Of a stretch of DNA of 64,000 nt, positions 51,205 to 63,455 are shown piece by piece (positions within the stretch are counted from its first letter, which is position 1; every line of letters starts with the position of its first letter). The position numbers and the translations under genes were made by a program. The notes below the pieces were generated by a model. That model was given only the letters and a program-made list of their open reading frames with translations, did not search any database and was not told where the DNA came from. This DNA comes from Neoarius graeffei. Lineage: Eukaryota; Chordata; Actinopteri; Siluriformes; Ariidae. The DNA lies in assembly GCF_027579695.1 (NCBI RefSeq), contig NC_083569.1, forward strand, positions 71,187,149 to 71,251,148, given 5' to 3'.

Positions 51205-52697
51205 CAGTGCTCAGCATAAATGAGTACACCCCCTTTGAAAAGTAACATTTTAAACAATATCTCAATGAACACAAACAATTTCCAAAATGTTGAACAGACA
51301 AAGTTTAATATAACATCTGTTTAACTAATAACGTGAAAGTAAGGTTAATAATATAACTTAAATTACACATTTTTCAGTTTTACTCAAATTAGGGTGGTGC
51401 AAAAATGAGTACACCCCACAACAAAAACATACATCTAGTACTTTGTATGGCCTCCATGATTTTTAATGACAGCACCAAGTCTTCTAGGCATGGAATGAAC
51501 AAGTTGGCGACATTTTGCAACATCAATCTTTTTCCATTCTTCAACAACGACCTCTTTTCATGACTGGATGCTGGATGGAGAGTGATGCTCAACTTGTCTC
51601 TTCAGAATTCCCCAAAGAAAATAATTTATTTACACCACAAAGGTGAAGGCTACAAGAAGATCAGCAAAGCTTTACTCAGAATACTGTAGCAAAAGTGGTA
51701 CAAAAATTTAAGAAAGATGAAACTGCAGCCATCTCACAGAGACGTCCAGGTCATCCACGGAAGTTAACACCTCGACAGGAGCGTCTTCTGATGAGAAGGA
51801 CTGAAGAAAATCGGCATGCAAGTTCATTGCAGTTATCTAAAGAAGTAGAAAGCCAAACTGGGGTGACTATTTCCTGTGACACAATACGGCGTACACTGCA
51901 GAGGAATGGCATGCATGGATGCCGTCCACGAAAGACGCCTCTCCTAAAGCCCAGGCACAAAAAAGCCTCTGGGGTGATGAGACCAAGATAAATGTTTTTG
52001 GAACTGATGGCTTCAAAACTGTATGGCGTCGCAAAGGTGAGGAATACAAAGAGAAATGCATGGTGCCTACAGTGAAACATGGTGGTGGCAGTGTCCTTAT
52101 GTGGGGCTGCATGAGTGCTGCTGGTGTCGGGGAGCTGCATTTCATTGATGGCATCATGAATTCACAGACGTATTGCTCTATACTGAAAGAGAAGATGCTA
52201 CCATCACTCCGTGCCCTTGATCATCGTGCACTTTTCCAACATGACAATGATCCTAAACACACATCTAAGGCCACTGTTGGATTTCTGAAGAAGAAGAGGG
52301 TGAAAGTGATTCAGTGGCCAAGTACGTCTCCTGATCTGAACCCAATCGAACACCTATGGGGAATTCTGAAGAGACAAGTTGAGCATCACTCTCCATCCAG
52401 CATCCAGTCACGAAAAGAGGTCATTGTTGAAGAATGGAAAAAGATTGATGTTGCAAAATCTCGCCAACTTGTTCATTCCATGCCTAGAAGACTTGGTGCT
52501 GTCATTAAAAATCATGGAGGCCATACAAAGTACTAGATGTAGTAGTTTTTGTTGTGGGGCGTACTCATTTTTGCACCACCCTAATTTGAGTAAAACTGAA
52601 AAATATGTAATCTAAGTTATATTATTAACCTTACTTTCACGTTATAAGTTAAACAGATGTTATATTAAACTTTGTCTTTTCAACATTTTGGAAATTG
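51205..52697 (+). mobile_element. Tc1-like element with inverted 3' half
   Basis: Starts CAGTGCTCAGCATAAATGAG after TA. 51276-51615 is a nearly perfect reverse complement of 52356-52697, including about 180 bp of transposase C-terminal coding sequence. The 740 bp between them carries the transposase in plus orientation. The right end is cut off where a SINE begins at about 52698. Confidence 0.85.
51616..52536 (+). pseudogene. Tc1-like transposase, internally deleted
   Basis: Left frame: KFKKDETAAISQRRPGHPRK, SLQLSKEVESQTGVTISCDT, KTPLLKPRHKKA. A deletion of a few dozen codons then jumps to LWGDETKINVFGTDGFKTVW (first D) in another frame. [20 protein letters not shown] (second D) and [15 protein letters not shown] (E) follow, ending GGHTKY at 52536. 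The N-terminus is replaced by the inverted copy of the C-terminal region. Confidence 0.85.
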
Positions 52698-52993
52698 GGA
52701 GTTTTCATGTTCTCCCTGTGTGGGTTTCCTCCAGGTGCTATGGTTTCCCCCACAGTCCAAAGACATGCAGGTTAGGTTAACTGGTGACTTTAAATTGACC
52801 GTAGGTGTGAATGTGAGTGTGAATGGTTGTTTGTCTCTATCTGTCAGCTCTGTGATGATCTGGTGACTTGTCCAGGGTGTACCCCACCTCTCACCCATAG
52901 TCAGCTGGGATAGGCTCCAGCTTGCCTGTGACCCTGTAGAACAGGATAAGCAGCTACAGATAATGGATGGATGGATGGATGGATGGATGGATA
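52698..52993 (+). mobile_element. SINE, 5'-truncated
   Basis: Begins in the body (GTTTTCATGTTCTCCCTGTG) and ends in GGATGGATGGAT repeats. It replaces the right terminus of the Tc1-like element. Confidence 0.85.
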
Positions 52994-53041
52994 TACAACA
53001 CTGACAAGTGAAGTGTATAACATTGATAGACTGATTTTCAT

Positions 53042-54122
53042 TACAGTGGCACCTGTGAAAGGATGGGATATTAGGCAGCAAGTAAACAGTCAGTTGATGT
53101 GTTGGAAGCAGAGAAACTGGGCAAGTGTAAGGATCTGAGCAAATCTGAAAAAGGTCCAGTTATGATGGCTGATGGCTAGGTGGCTGGGTCTGAGCATTTC
53201 CAAAACAGCAGGTCTTGTGGGGTGTTCCCAGTATGCAGTGGTTAGTACCTACCAAAAGTGGTCCGAGGAAATATAATCGGTGAAACTGCAACAGGGTCAT
53301 GGTCACCCAAGGCTCAGTGATGTCTGGTCCAATCCCACAGAAAAGCTATTATAGTACAAAAATTTGAAAAAGTTAATGCTGGCTATGATAGAAAGGTGTA
53401 AGAACACCACAGACTAGTCAGAGTGCCCATGCTGACCCCTGCCCACTGCTGAAAGCACCTACAATGGGGATGTGAGCATCAGAATTGGACCATGGAGCAA
53501 TGGAAGAAGGTGGCCTGGTCTGATGAATCATGTTTTCTTTTACATCATGTGGACAGCCGGGTGTGTGTCTGTCTCTCACCTGAGGAAGAAATGCCACCAG
53601 GATGCATTGGGAAGAACGTTAGCCGACAGCCACAGAGTGATGCTCTGGGCAATGTTCTGCTGGGAAACCTTGGGTCCTGGCATTCATGTAGATGTAATTT
53701 TGACACATCCCACCTACTGAAACATTGTTGCAGACCAAGTAAACCCCTTCATGGAAACGGTATTCACTAATGGCAGTGGTTTCTTTCAGCTGGATACTTT
53801 GCCTTGGTACGCTGCAAAAATTGTTCAGAAATGGTTTGAGGAACATGACAAAGAGTTCACTGTGTTAACTTTGCCTCCAAACTCCCCAAATCTCAATCTC
53901 ATCGAGCATCTATGGGATGTGCTGGACAAACAAGTCTCATCCATGGAGCCACATTGCAACTTACAGGAATTAAAGAATCTGCTGTGAACATCTTGGTGGC
54001 AGATACTGCAGCACATTTTCAGAGGTCTTGTGGAGTCCATGCCTTGACAGGTCAGAGCCGTTTTGGTGGCACAAGGGGGACCTACATAATATTAGGCAAG
54101 TGGTAGTAATGTTATGGCTGAT
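53042..54122 (+). mobile_element. Tc1-like element, degenerate
   Basis: CAGTGGCACCTGTGAAAGGA at the start, TAATGTTATGGCTGATCGATG at the end. Transposase scraps in several frames: WSDESCFLLHHVDS (first D) at about 53516, VQKWFEEHDKEFTVLTLPPN and SPNLNLIEHLWDVLDKQV (the family D has become N; E kept) at about 53880. Inactive. Confidence 0.8.
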
Positions 54123-54126
54123 CGAT

Positions 54127-54440
54127 GTATATACATACTGTGCATACAAAAAGAAAATAAAGAATTGATGAAAGAAAGCATGTATGTGTGTACAGACAGC
54201 AACAAGTTAAAGGAAAAAAACGTGACTTTCTTATGCTATAGGGTAATTATGCTGCTGTGGTTTGAGTCCTCTTGTCCCCTTAGAAGAAAGAGTCACTACA
54301 CACTAATAAATTAATTATTTATTCCTACTGATCACCTTTATCCTGACGAAATAATGAAACATTTCTCTCTTGGTAGGAGTGGTCTCTTCCAGAAGGACTC
54401 CACTCCCATCGACAGGGCGTGAGGCTCACTGAATAATTTG
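54127..54440. other. No recognised element
   Basis: AT-rich sequence without a gene or clear repeat. Confidence 0.4.
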
Positions 54441-54454
54441 ACGAGAATAAAAAT

Positions 54455-54614
54455 GAATGGTTGTCTGTGTCTATGTGTCAGCCCTGTGATGACCTGGCGA
54501 CTTGTCCAGGGTGTACCCCGCCTTTCGCCCGTAGTCAGCTGGGATAGGCTCCAGCTTGCCTGCGACCCTGTAGAACAGGATAAAGCGGCTACAGATAATG
54601 AGATGAGAATGAAT
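54455..54614 (+). mobile_element. SINE, 5'-truncated, with duplication
   Basis: Starts GAATGGTTGTCTGTGTCTAT and ends ATGAGATGAGAATGAAT. Direct repeats GAGAATAAAAAT at 54443-54454 and 54615-54626. Confidence 0.9.
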
Positions 54615-54629
54615 GAGAATAAAAATTAT

Positions 54630-55290
54630 GTAAGTCATATGCTATGGCTTTGCACAGTGATCAGATCTCAAAACAATAGTAGAATTTAGACAGATGTGTT
54701 AAACAGCACTCTCCACCACCATCATCAAATCACCAACTGAGGGGATGTGATTTGAAATAATGATACTTAAATCTTTCCAGTACAGTTGCAGAGAATTGTA
54801 GAATCTATGCAAAAATGCATATGAGCTGCATTGTCACAGGTCTGCGTGTATGTGTCACTATTTTGCATATTTACTGCATCACCTTAAAGAGCCCAGTGCT
54901 ACAACATAGCATATTTGCTGTTTGAAAAAGCCATATTCAGTCGTCAAAGCCATAATCAACTGGTTCACACATAGAAGCCCTCACCCTTCTGTTTTATCTC
55001 TTTACATCTATCAGCACACAGACTTGTCCTCTCCCACCTTTGACTCAGACAGGAAGTCAGTGAATTGACTGACAGGAAGTGTTCCATATAGATATACTGG
55101 AAAACTGTTCATGCTGTACATCGAACCAGGAAGTGATTTGTCGCTGACCCCAAACCCTTCCTGTATTGTTTGCCACCCTTCCGCTTTCTAATGGCCAACA
55201 CCCAAGGCAGAGTGAGAGTTGTCTGGGACATGATGTCTACAGTTTACAAAGAACAGAGTAAAATAATTATATCCCTACTCCGAAAGGGAG
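54630..55290. other. No recognised element; several GGAAGT motifs
   Basis: ACAGGAAGT at about 55048 and 55073, and CAGGAAGT at about 55127, are ETS-type core motifs. Whether this belongs to a promoter is unknown. Confidence 0.35.
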
Positions 55291-55292
55291 CG

Positions 55293-55700
55293 GGGGGGGG
55301 GGGGGGGTTATACTGATTTACCTCTGTCCGTCCATCTGTATCTCTGTATCGCTGTATTTCCGTCTGTCCGAAACACCATTTTTCTCAGCAACCACAAATC
55401 ATAGCCAGTTGGTACTTGGTACCAAACTTCAGCTTGGGGTTCTATACCGTGTGTACCGTTTTCAGGTCTGTCGCACATCGACTTCCTGTTTACGGACTGA
55501 ATGTATTTACGAAACATATAGGGTGGATTTACAAAATTTTAGTAACACTTTTCTCAGCAACTACAAATCACAACTGCTTGATATTTGGTACCGAGCTTCA
55601 GCTTGGGGTTCTATACTGTGTATACAGCTTTCAGGTCTGTCACACATCAACTTCCTGTTTACTGACTGAATGTATTTATGAAATGTATAGGGTGGATTTT
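55293..55700. repeat. Poly(G) and two-copy tandem repeat, period 169
   Basis: A G17 tract at about 55293-55309. Then TTCTCAGCAACCACAAATCA...CATCGACTTCCTGTTTACGG at 55382-55500 is repeated at 55551-55670 with a few changes, including CTTGGGGTTCTATACYGTGT. Confidence 0.8.
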
Positions 55701-55799
55701 GACGCAATTTCAAGAAGCAAAATGCTATTTCAAAATGACCGTTTACCAGGACGCTATTTGAAATCCCTGGGGAGAGACACTGCTCTTTACTGACTTGTT

Positions 55800-56502
55800 T
55801 CAGGGTTAATTATTTGTTGAAGTCAACATGCATAATAAGTGTCCTGTTTCTTCGATTGCTTGCATTCTGATATAATCGAGAGCAGGGGGATACGTAAGTG
55901 AGCAGTAGCTCACAGCTGATCTTGTTCGTAGCAGTTAACTCCACACCGACAGTGCTTTCACAGTTGCAGGAGCAAAAACCGATTTATCGGATATCTCTGG
56001 GTGTGTGTATGTGCAAACAAAAGTACTGACATATCAAACAAGTCTGAAGGTCTTTTCCATCCTCAAGTGTTCCTTCCTGATCAGACTGGCCTGTACACTG
56101 TGCTGGAATTCTATAAGCATCAGAGTGATTGTATACACATGTGTGTGTGTGTTGGTGTAGTGTATTGTGCTCTCCCACCCTTGGCTTTCCTGTGACAAAT
56201 TTCCACCGTTCATGCATGCACACCCACAGAAACATGCACGTACGCACAGTTACAATCCCATTCCATTATAACACAGACTCCTAATTTTCCCCTTCCCCCA
56301 AACTGCCAAAGAGAAACAACTTGCTGAAGGATCAAATCCAGTTTCACTCTGCGTATGTGTTGTGGCAGCTCTGCGCATGTTATGTTGGTGGAGTGTATGT
56401 GTGTGTGTGTGGATGACAAAGTACAGAGTAAACATTTATTTGTTGACATTTTCAATATGAGCTTTGTGTGGTTTGTGCGAGCTAGATGTGTGTATGTCTG
56501 TG

Positions 56503-56551
<49 letters not shown>

Positions 56552-57045
56552 TTCTCCAGAAAGTGACTATGATAAATAGCCCCCTTTGAGCGTGCACCTA
56601 GCCCCTCAGCGAGCCTTTTCAGATTAGGGATTCGGATGAGTGGAAGGAAAGGGGTGCAAACAGTATGTAGCTTGCCGTTTTACCCTTGTGCAATCTGAGC
56701 CCCTTCAACAGAGACAGAATAAATCAACACAACTCCGCCTTTCCTACCACACTGGGAAACAGTAAGAACTCTGGTACAATTACAGCTGAGGTTTTACAGC
56801 AGATTCCAGAAACTTCTGCATTAAACCTCTAAGAGTGCTTACACATTACAGTGGAAATTATATTTACATATGGATCATGTCTGGTTCATTTTTCATTGTG
56901 GGTGCCCTGGTTTGCCCCTAAAACACACTCACAGTACAAACGTCAAGAAAAAATAAATCTCTTGTGGAAGCAAGTTAGGGAGCTAAGAATATAAGCAGTG
57001 ATTTTTTTTCTGGTGTTGTTGAGACCTGGCTGATTTCCTAGACAT
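55800..57045. other. No recognised gene; microsatellites
   Basis: (GT)-rich at about 56140-56155 and 56395-56412, and (CA)n at 56507-56551. The remainder shows no element ends. Confidence 0.45.
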
Positions 57046-57051
57046 TCTCCA

Positions 57052-57610
57052 TTTAACAATTATTCCACAAAAGTGAGTTGTATATGAGCTGATAGCCGAT
57101 GAGGTGCGTAGCGCTGAGTTGGCTATAAACCATGTACGACAAGATTGAGCGGAATAACTTTTATTCTATCCACATTCACTGGATTTTGAGAAACAAATCA
57201 TTTTTATGTTTATTTTTTGTAAATTCGATTAATAAAAACTTTAGACAAAACTCATCTCACCTCATCTCATTATCTCTAGCCGCTTTATCCTGTTCTACAG
57301 GGTCGCAGGCAAGCTGGAGCCTATCCCAGCTGACTACGGGCGAAAGGCGGGGTACACCCTGGACAAGTCGCCAGGTCATCACAGGGCTGACACATAGACA
57401 CAGACAACCATTCACACTCACATTCACACCTACGGTCAATTTAGAGTCACCAGTTAACCTAACCTGCATGTCTTTGGACTGTGGGAGAAAACGTCCGACA
57501 AAATTATTTCTAAATTATAAATTATATTTAAATTAGAATGTAAACAAACCAGCGAAATGACAGTAGCAATTTGTGAAAAATGCTATAATAATAAGTCTTG
57601 AAAAAAAAAA
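57052..57610. mobile_element. CAGTTATTCC family, copy 3, with nested SINE
   Basis: ACAATTATTCCACAAAAGTG, TATATGAGCTGATAGCCGAT, CTATCCACATTCACTGGATT. Continues after the SINE with GAATGTAAACAAACCAGCGA, as in copy 1 (GAATGTAAACAAACTGGTGA). Confidence 0.75.
57250..57490 (-). mobile_element. SINE, 5'-truncated
   Basis: Tail CTCATCTCACCTCATCTCAT through ATGTCTTTGGACTGTGGGAG, where it stops. The short direct repeat GACAAAA on both sides marks the insertion into the copy 3 element. Confidence 0.88.
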
Positions 57611-57639
57611 AGATATGTTCTTACTGTGAAATACTTATT

Positions 57640-58445
57640 ACCTCATCCGCTACGGAGTAAGCGGGGCGAGGTATTGTTTACGGTCAGGTTTCTTTGGGTT
57701 TTTTTGTTAATGATATTATGGGAAAACAGCTGGATCAATCTTCATGAAACTTTCAGGATGGATGCACTTTAGTCTCAAATACAACCTCCAACATTTTGAG
57801 GGTCATCCAGTCAAGGTCACCAAAAAGGTCAAAATCGTTTTTGTTGTGGCTACTGCCTCATATAGAGGTGCTAGCCACTACGTCATCGTGCTGCAAGCAT
57901 GTAAGAATGTAACAGTCGCACACTGCACATGCGCATACATGTGTTCAGATTAAAATGGCCGGTGAGTGTATACAATTTGGTTCACCATTCGAAATAAATG
58001 GACTAGACTAAAGAAATCGCTTTGTTTATGCTTATTACAGAGGGAAATTGCGTTCCACTGAGCTCTAGCGCCGGGCCATTTCCAGGAAATTAGTTCCGGT
58101 CATGGCGACAGCGTGTGTATGTCAGCCTTGGTTTGGAGGTTTCAGTTTCAAAAACTGTAAGAGGTAAGAATAGAATAATATAAAATACAGACACTTGGTA
58201 TATTTTACTTCTGTGATTTTTAAATTGTTCATTTTTGGATTATGCTTCATTTTTGTTGCTACTGCCTCATAGAGTAAATATATATGCTATATTTACTGTA
58301 TGGACATGGGATCAGAAAACAATTTTATTTATAAGCAGTAGCCACATGTACCCATAGAGTACCTTTTTTTTTTTGCAATATCTTCCTTCATCTTCATCAT
58401 AAATGCTACCGGGCTAGGTTTGTTTTGCCTGGCAACACTTGTTCC
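57640..58445. repeat. Interspersed repeat, copy B
   Basis: Shares the blocks listed for 19284-19745 in the same order (GGGGCGAGGTATTGTTTACGG to TTTGTTTTGCCTGGCAACACT). In this copy about 520 bp of extra sequence lies between GGTCAAAATCGTTTTT and the ATCTTCCTTCATCTTCATCA block. It ends at the Tc1-like fragment. Confidence 0.65.
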
Positions 58446-58462
58446 ATGTTTCTGTACCCTGG

Positions 58463-59481
58463 GGTCACAAAGGACCCCAGGGTAACTTCTAAGCAACTGA
58501 AGGCCTCTCTCACATTGGCTAATGTTAATGTTCATGAGTCCACCATCAGGAGAACACCGAACAACAATGGCATGCATGGCAGGGCTGCAAGGAGAAAGCC
58601 ACTGCTCTCCAAAAAGAACATTGCTGCTCATCTGCAGTTTGCTAAAGATCACATGGACAAGCCAGAAGGTTATTGGAAAAATGTTTTGTGGACAGATGAG
58701 ACCAAAATAGAACTTTTTGGTTTAAATAAGAAGCGTTATGTTTGGAGAAAGGAAAACACTGCATTCCAGCATAAGAACCTGATCCCATCTGTGAAACATG
58801 GTGGTGGTAGTATCATGGTTTGGGCCTGTTTTGCTACATCTGGGCCAGGGCGGCGTGCCATTAATGATGGAACAATGAATTCTGAATTATACCAGCGAAT
58901 TCTAAAGCAAAATGTCAGGACATCTGTCCATGAACTGAATCTCAAGGGAAGGTGGGTCATGCAGCAAGACAATGACCCTAAGCACACAAGTCATTCTACC
59001 AAAGAATGGTTAAAGAAGAATAAAGTTAATGTTTTGAAATGGCCAAGTCAAAGTCCTGACCTTAATCCAATGGAAATGTTGTGGAAGGACCTGAAGCGAG
59101 CAGTTCATGTGAGGAAACCCACCAACATCCCAGAGTTGAAGCTGTTCTGTATGGAGGAATGGGCTAAAATTCCTCCAAGCCGGTGTGCAGGACTGATCAA
59201 CAGTTAGCGCAAATGTTTAGTTGCAGTTATTGCTGCACAAGGGGGTCACACCAGATACTGAAAGCAAAGGTTCGCATACTTTTGCCACTCACAGATATGT
59301 AATATTGGACCATTTTCCTCAATAAATAAATGACCAAGTATAATATTTTTGTCTCATTTGTTTAACTGGGTTCTCTTGATCTACTTTTAGGACTTGTGTG
59401 AAAATCTGATGATGTTTTAGGTCATATTTATGCAGAAATATAGAAAATTCTAAAGGGTTCACAAACTTTCAAGCACCACTG
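58463..59481 (+). mobile_element. Tc1-like element, 5'-truncated
   Basis: Second copy of the family at 16284-17891, complete from the middle of the DNA-binding domain to the right terminal repeat (AAACTTTCAAGCACCACTG, then TA). The left junction is an inverted copy of its own first bases. Confidence 0.92.
58470..59273 (+). pseudogene. Tc1-like transposase, 5'-truncated
   Basis: [40 protein letters not shown] (first D), [20 protein letters not shown] (second D) and [15 protein letters not shown] (E) stay in one frame to a TAG at 59205-59207, where the family has Tyr. [21 protein letters not shown] sequence continues after it. The catalytic domain is better kept than in the full-length copy, but the DNA-binding start is gone. 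Confidence 0.88.
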
Positions 59482-59489
59482 TAAGAAGA

Positions 59490-59960
59490 GGAGTGAATTT
59501 TCTGAATTTGTCTCCAGTCTCAAGACACTCTGCCTATCGCACTGCATCTGACATTGTTTGTACATTGGCCACAAACTTCAGAAACTTCTAGTCTGGAATC
59601 AATTTGATATCTGCACTTCTGTATACCAGTGCTAAACAGGAAAACAAACTTTTGAAACATTGGCACTTTGTTGTACACTGTTGCAGAAGAAGCTGGCAGC
59701 AGGATAAAAGTAACACACCATGTTCACATCAGAGAATGAACTTCCTCCTTCTCATTACTGGCTTTGGGCATTTTTAGGATGATTGTGAAGTATTTAGAAC
59801 TGAATTGTTCCACATTGTCAGCCCCAAAAAGCTGTCCTTTTAGAAAGCTTATGAAAAATTAAGTGCAATCCTTTGATTGTAATAGTTTGATGCTTATGTT
59901 CTGTTTGCTTCTTAACATGGACGCATTGTTCACAGGTCATCCAAATGACCCAAAAATAAA
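59490..59960. other. No recognised element
   Basis: Unique-looking AT-rich sequence. Confidence 0.4.
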
Positions 59961-59967
59961 ACAGATA

Positions 59968-60236
59968 GAGGTACAGTGGTGCAGTGGCTGGCACAGCTCC
60001 AGGGTCCCAGATTAAATCCTGAGCTCAGGTTTGTGTAGTTTCCACTGGTTTCCTCCCACCTCCCAAAAACATGTCAGTAAGTGGACTGGCTAAAGATAAA
60101 TTGCCCCTCGGACAAGTGAACAAATCCCATCTTGGATGTAGTCCTGCCTCACACCCCATGTTCTCAGGATAGGTTCCAGACTCACCATGATCCGGACCAG
60201 GATAAATCTAAAAGTTAGTAAAAGTGAATGAGTGAG
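59968..60236 (+). mobile_element. Old degenerate SINE
   Basis: GAGGTACAGTGGTGCAGTGG head, TTTCCACTGGTTTCCTCCCA body, GACCAGGATAAATCTAAAAG and GTGAATGAGTGAG tail. Many substitutions relative to the other copies. Confidence 0.6.
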
Positions 60237-60584
60237 TAATAGATGTATCGAAAGTAAACTTGTCCTTTTTGGTGTTCAGTATACAAAATTAACCATTTTC
60301 TGCCATTTTTACATTTCAGTGTAATTATTCATTTTGACTTGAACAGAACACAAGGGATAAGAGTAAGATAAGTTACCTATTGAGAGGGAAAAGAAGGGAA
60401 GGCTTTAAGGAAATGTCAGACCAGTGTATCCAGTGCACCACCTGCAGGATAAACGTACACTGAACATCTTAAAGCAGATACGTAGAGCCTTTATTTTTAA
60501 ATGCATTTCTGAGTGGATAGTATCTCCATCCTTGACTCTTGTATGCTGCATAAATGGGAATTTTAAAAAATATATTTTTGAGAG

Positions 60585-60961
60585 GGGGCGTCACGGTGGT
60601 GTAGCGGTTAGTGCTGTCGCCTCACAGCAAGAAGGTCTGGGTTCGAGCCCCGTGGCCGGCGAGGGCCTTTCTGTGCGGAGTTTGCATGTTCTCCCCGTGT
60701 CCGCGTGGGTTTCCTCCGGGTGCTCCGGTTTCCCCCACAGTCCAAAGACATGCAGGTTAGGTTAACTGGTGACTCTAAATTGACCGTAGGTGTGAATGTG
60801 AGTGTGAATGGTTGTCTGTGTCTATGTGTCAGCCCTGTGATGACCTGGCGACTTGTCCAGGGTGTACCCCGCCTTTCGCCCGTAGTCAGCTGGGATAGGC
60901 TCCAGCTTGCCTGCGACCCTGTAGAACAGGATAAAGCGGCTAGAGATAATGAGATGAGATG
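60585..60961 (+). mobile_element. SINE, full length
   Basis: GGGGGCGTCACGGTGGTGTA to GATAATGAGATGAGATGA, close to the 2627 copy in body sequence. Confidence 0.93.
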
Positions 60962-61360
60962 AAAACGTAAAAGGCTAATTAAATAATCACATGAACTGAG
61001 CCAATCACATTCTGAAGCAAATTAAATAATCTTATACCGGTAACTTAAACACACAATACAAGTTACATGCATTAATCTAAATGCAGGTAAACAACGTGTT
61101 TCGTTTTTGTTGTTTTGTATACAAATGAGAGTCGTTTCTTACCCGTCTGTGCGTTCTCGCTTCTTGAAGGCCGATCTTGTGGCCAATTGTTTTGAAACAA
61201 TCTGACTTTCAGTTGTTCGTTCAGTTCTCTGTTCATTCGCTTCTTCCACGTAAGGGCAAGACGGCAGCAATATCCAGCGCAGAAATAAGATGGCTGCTCC
61301 ACTCATTCTCCATTTTCTCGATTACTGAGTACTCCGCCATTACTGCTTGGCTCAGGCAAT

Positions 61361-61464
61361 TACTAAAACCCGGGATGGAACGGGATGTCACCGGTTTTAG
61401 CAACAACTGCGGGGAGGCCACTGCCTGAGCGATATGTCACATCCCGTTCCGTCCCGGGTTTTAC
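61361..61464. repeat. Hairpin, 30-bp arms
   Basis: TACTAAAACCCGGGATGGAA, then CGGGATGTCA, pairs with TGTCACATCCCGTTCCGTCC, then CGGGTTTTAC, with a loop of about 44 nt. It lies in a 61082-61950 stretch with the look of an old element, but its ends were not found. Confidence 0.75.
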
Positions 61465-62140
61465 CAACAACCCTCGGCTCACTCCAGAAGAACTGGTGCA
61501 ACTGAACTCACTTTCCTTTAATAAATAAATAAATAATTTCCTTTTCTTGTTTTCTTTTTCTTTAATTGTTTGTACTGCACCCTCTTTCAATACGGGCTTA
61601 TAGCCAACACTCCTCAACAGATCAGAGGTCTCGTACCAGTCTTCAGTAAAATGTACAGAGCAGAGGAGAGAACACTTCGTAGGCGCCCAATGTGCCCGTC
61701 AACTTCTCACAAAACACATCCAAAATCTTTGCAGTTTGAGCATTCTTGGTCCATGAATGCAACATAAATCCACCTTCTGTCGTGTTGCTGTACCAGCCAG
61801 CAACACATCTACGTGGCATGGTGATAAATTAGCTCATAATGGAGGATCGGAGTTGCAGTCAGCTCTGTGTTTTAGTATAGCGGAAATGGCGATGAGACCG
61901 ATAGACTTCCTGCTGTGACGTTACGGACGTCAAGGTCATTCACTCAGATCGCTACCTATATGAATCATTTTAATCGTAAAAATTACTATATTAGATTTAT
62001 TGTTAACGCTTAAAACTATTCCTGTGCCATTCTTGAGGTCTCAAGGCATTTATAAACGAAAGTGAGGCCATGGTTCTGCATACTGTATATGCTTTAACAT
62101 TAGGATTGTGTATAGTATTTTAGATTAGTATTATACACAA

Positions 62141-62600
62141 TATCAAGTCAAGTCAAGTTTATTTGTATAGCGCTTTTAACAACAGACATTGTCTCAAAGC
62201 AGCTTTACAGAAAATGAAGGACTTTAAACATGTGCTAATTTTATCCCAGATAAATTTATCTTTCTGTTCCTGATGAGCAAGCCTGGACAATTTATGGGTG
62301 AATGAATCCCATCTTGAGTGTACTCCTACCTGCCTACAGTATATCAAGTCAAGTCAAATTTATTTGTATAGCGCTTTTAACAACAGACATTGTTGCAAAG
62401 CAGCTTTACAGAAAATCAAAGACTTTAACCATGAGCTAATTTTATCCCTAATTTATCCCTGATGAGCAAGCCTGTGGTGATGGTGGCAAGGAAAAACTCC
62501 CTCAGACGACATGAGGAAGAAACCTTGAGAGGAACTAGACTCAAAAGGGAACCCATCCTCATTTGGGTGATACCAGACAACGTGACTATAAATAATTTGC
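62141..62600. repeat. Common fish repeat, two tandem partial copies
   Basis: TATCAAGTCAAGTCAAGTTT and TTTGTATAGCGCTTTTAACA at 62141 recur at 62341, a period of 200. The second copy continues with GGCAAGGAAAAACTCCCTCA and GAAGAAACCTTGAGAGGAAC, the familiar continuation of this repeat in fish genomes. Confidence 0.75.
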
Positions 62601-62849
62601 TTCTATAACTGTCTTATATAGTCACAAAGTACAACTGTGAAACCAGGAAATTCATTATAGTTTTAACATGAAGTCCGTTTTGTTGAAGTTATCAGCTGTT
62701 CATTGATGGAGACTTGAGTGCAAAACTGTTCATGACAACGGCAGTCCTAAAGTTATCATGGCAATTGTAGTCCTCCGCCATCATAGCAAAACTGTAAGTG
62801 TCCAGAGCCATCTTCCAAGTGCGACTTTCGACTGTCCATATGGGGTACA

Positions 62850-63450
62850 GTATATCCCTAGTATATCCCTGTACTACACTGGAATAATCATAATTAATAA
62901 AAGAGCTTTTGCTATTTTATTTCAAATGCACTTTTATTGTGATTTTAAGACAAATTATAATTTAAAATATCTGTCACTGCATTATAATTGTTCAGCTGAA
63001 ATTGTCTTCTACACCAATCTTATTCTCATGGTTGACCTTGTCAATTTAGAGTGAAAATCACGAACTTGGCATTGAAAGAGCTCAATGGCATCCGTCAAGT
63101 GAGAAACGGACACAATACAGAAAAGCCCATAACTCTGATACCGCCTTTTCACTGCTTCCGACAAACAACCAGACTACAGACCGGAAGTTGTTCATTTCCA
63201 GTGGAGAGTCGGACACAGCCTGCTGGGAGTACAAGCTCTACAAATGTGACCGTGTGACAGGAAGTAGGCCTGTATATTTCAATTAAAAATGTGTGCAGGG
63301 TTATTGAGTGAGTTCTTAACCATACTGAATGTTGAGTCACGCATCCAATTAGTAACAGGGATGCAAGTGATCAAACTGAGTAACATGATCTTTGTAACCC
63401 ATAACATTTTGAAAATCTTTCCCCTAGGTTCTGTTAACCTTTAAATGATT
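62850..63450. other. No recognised gene
   Basis: Short frames only. No splice-site pair with recognisable protein was found. Confidence 0.4.
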
Positions 63451-63455
63451 TGAAC

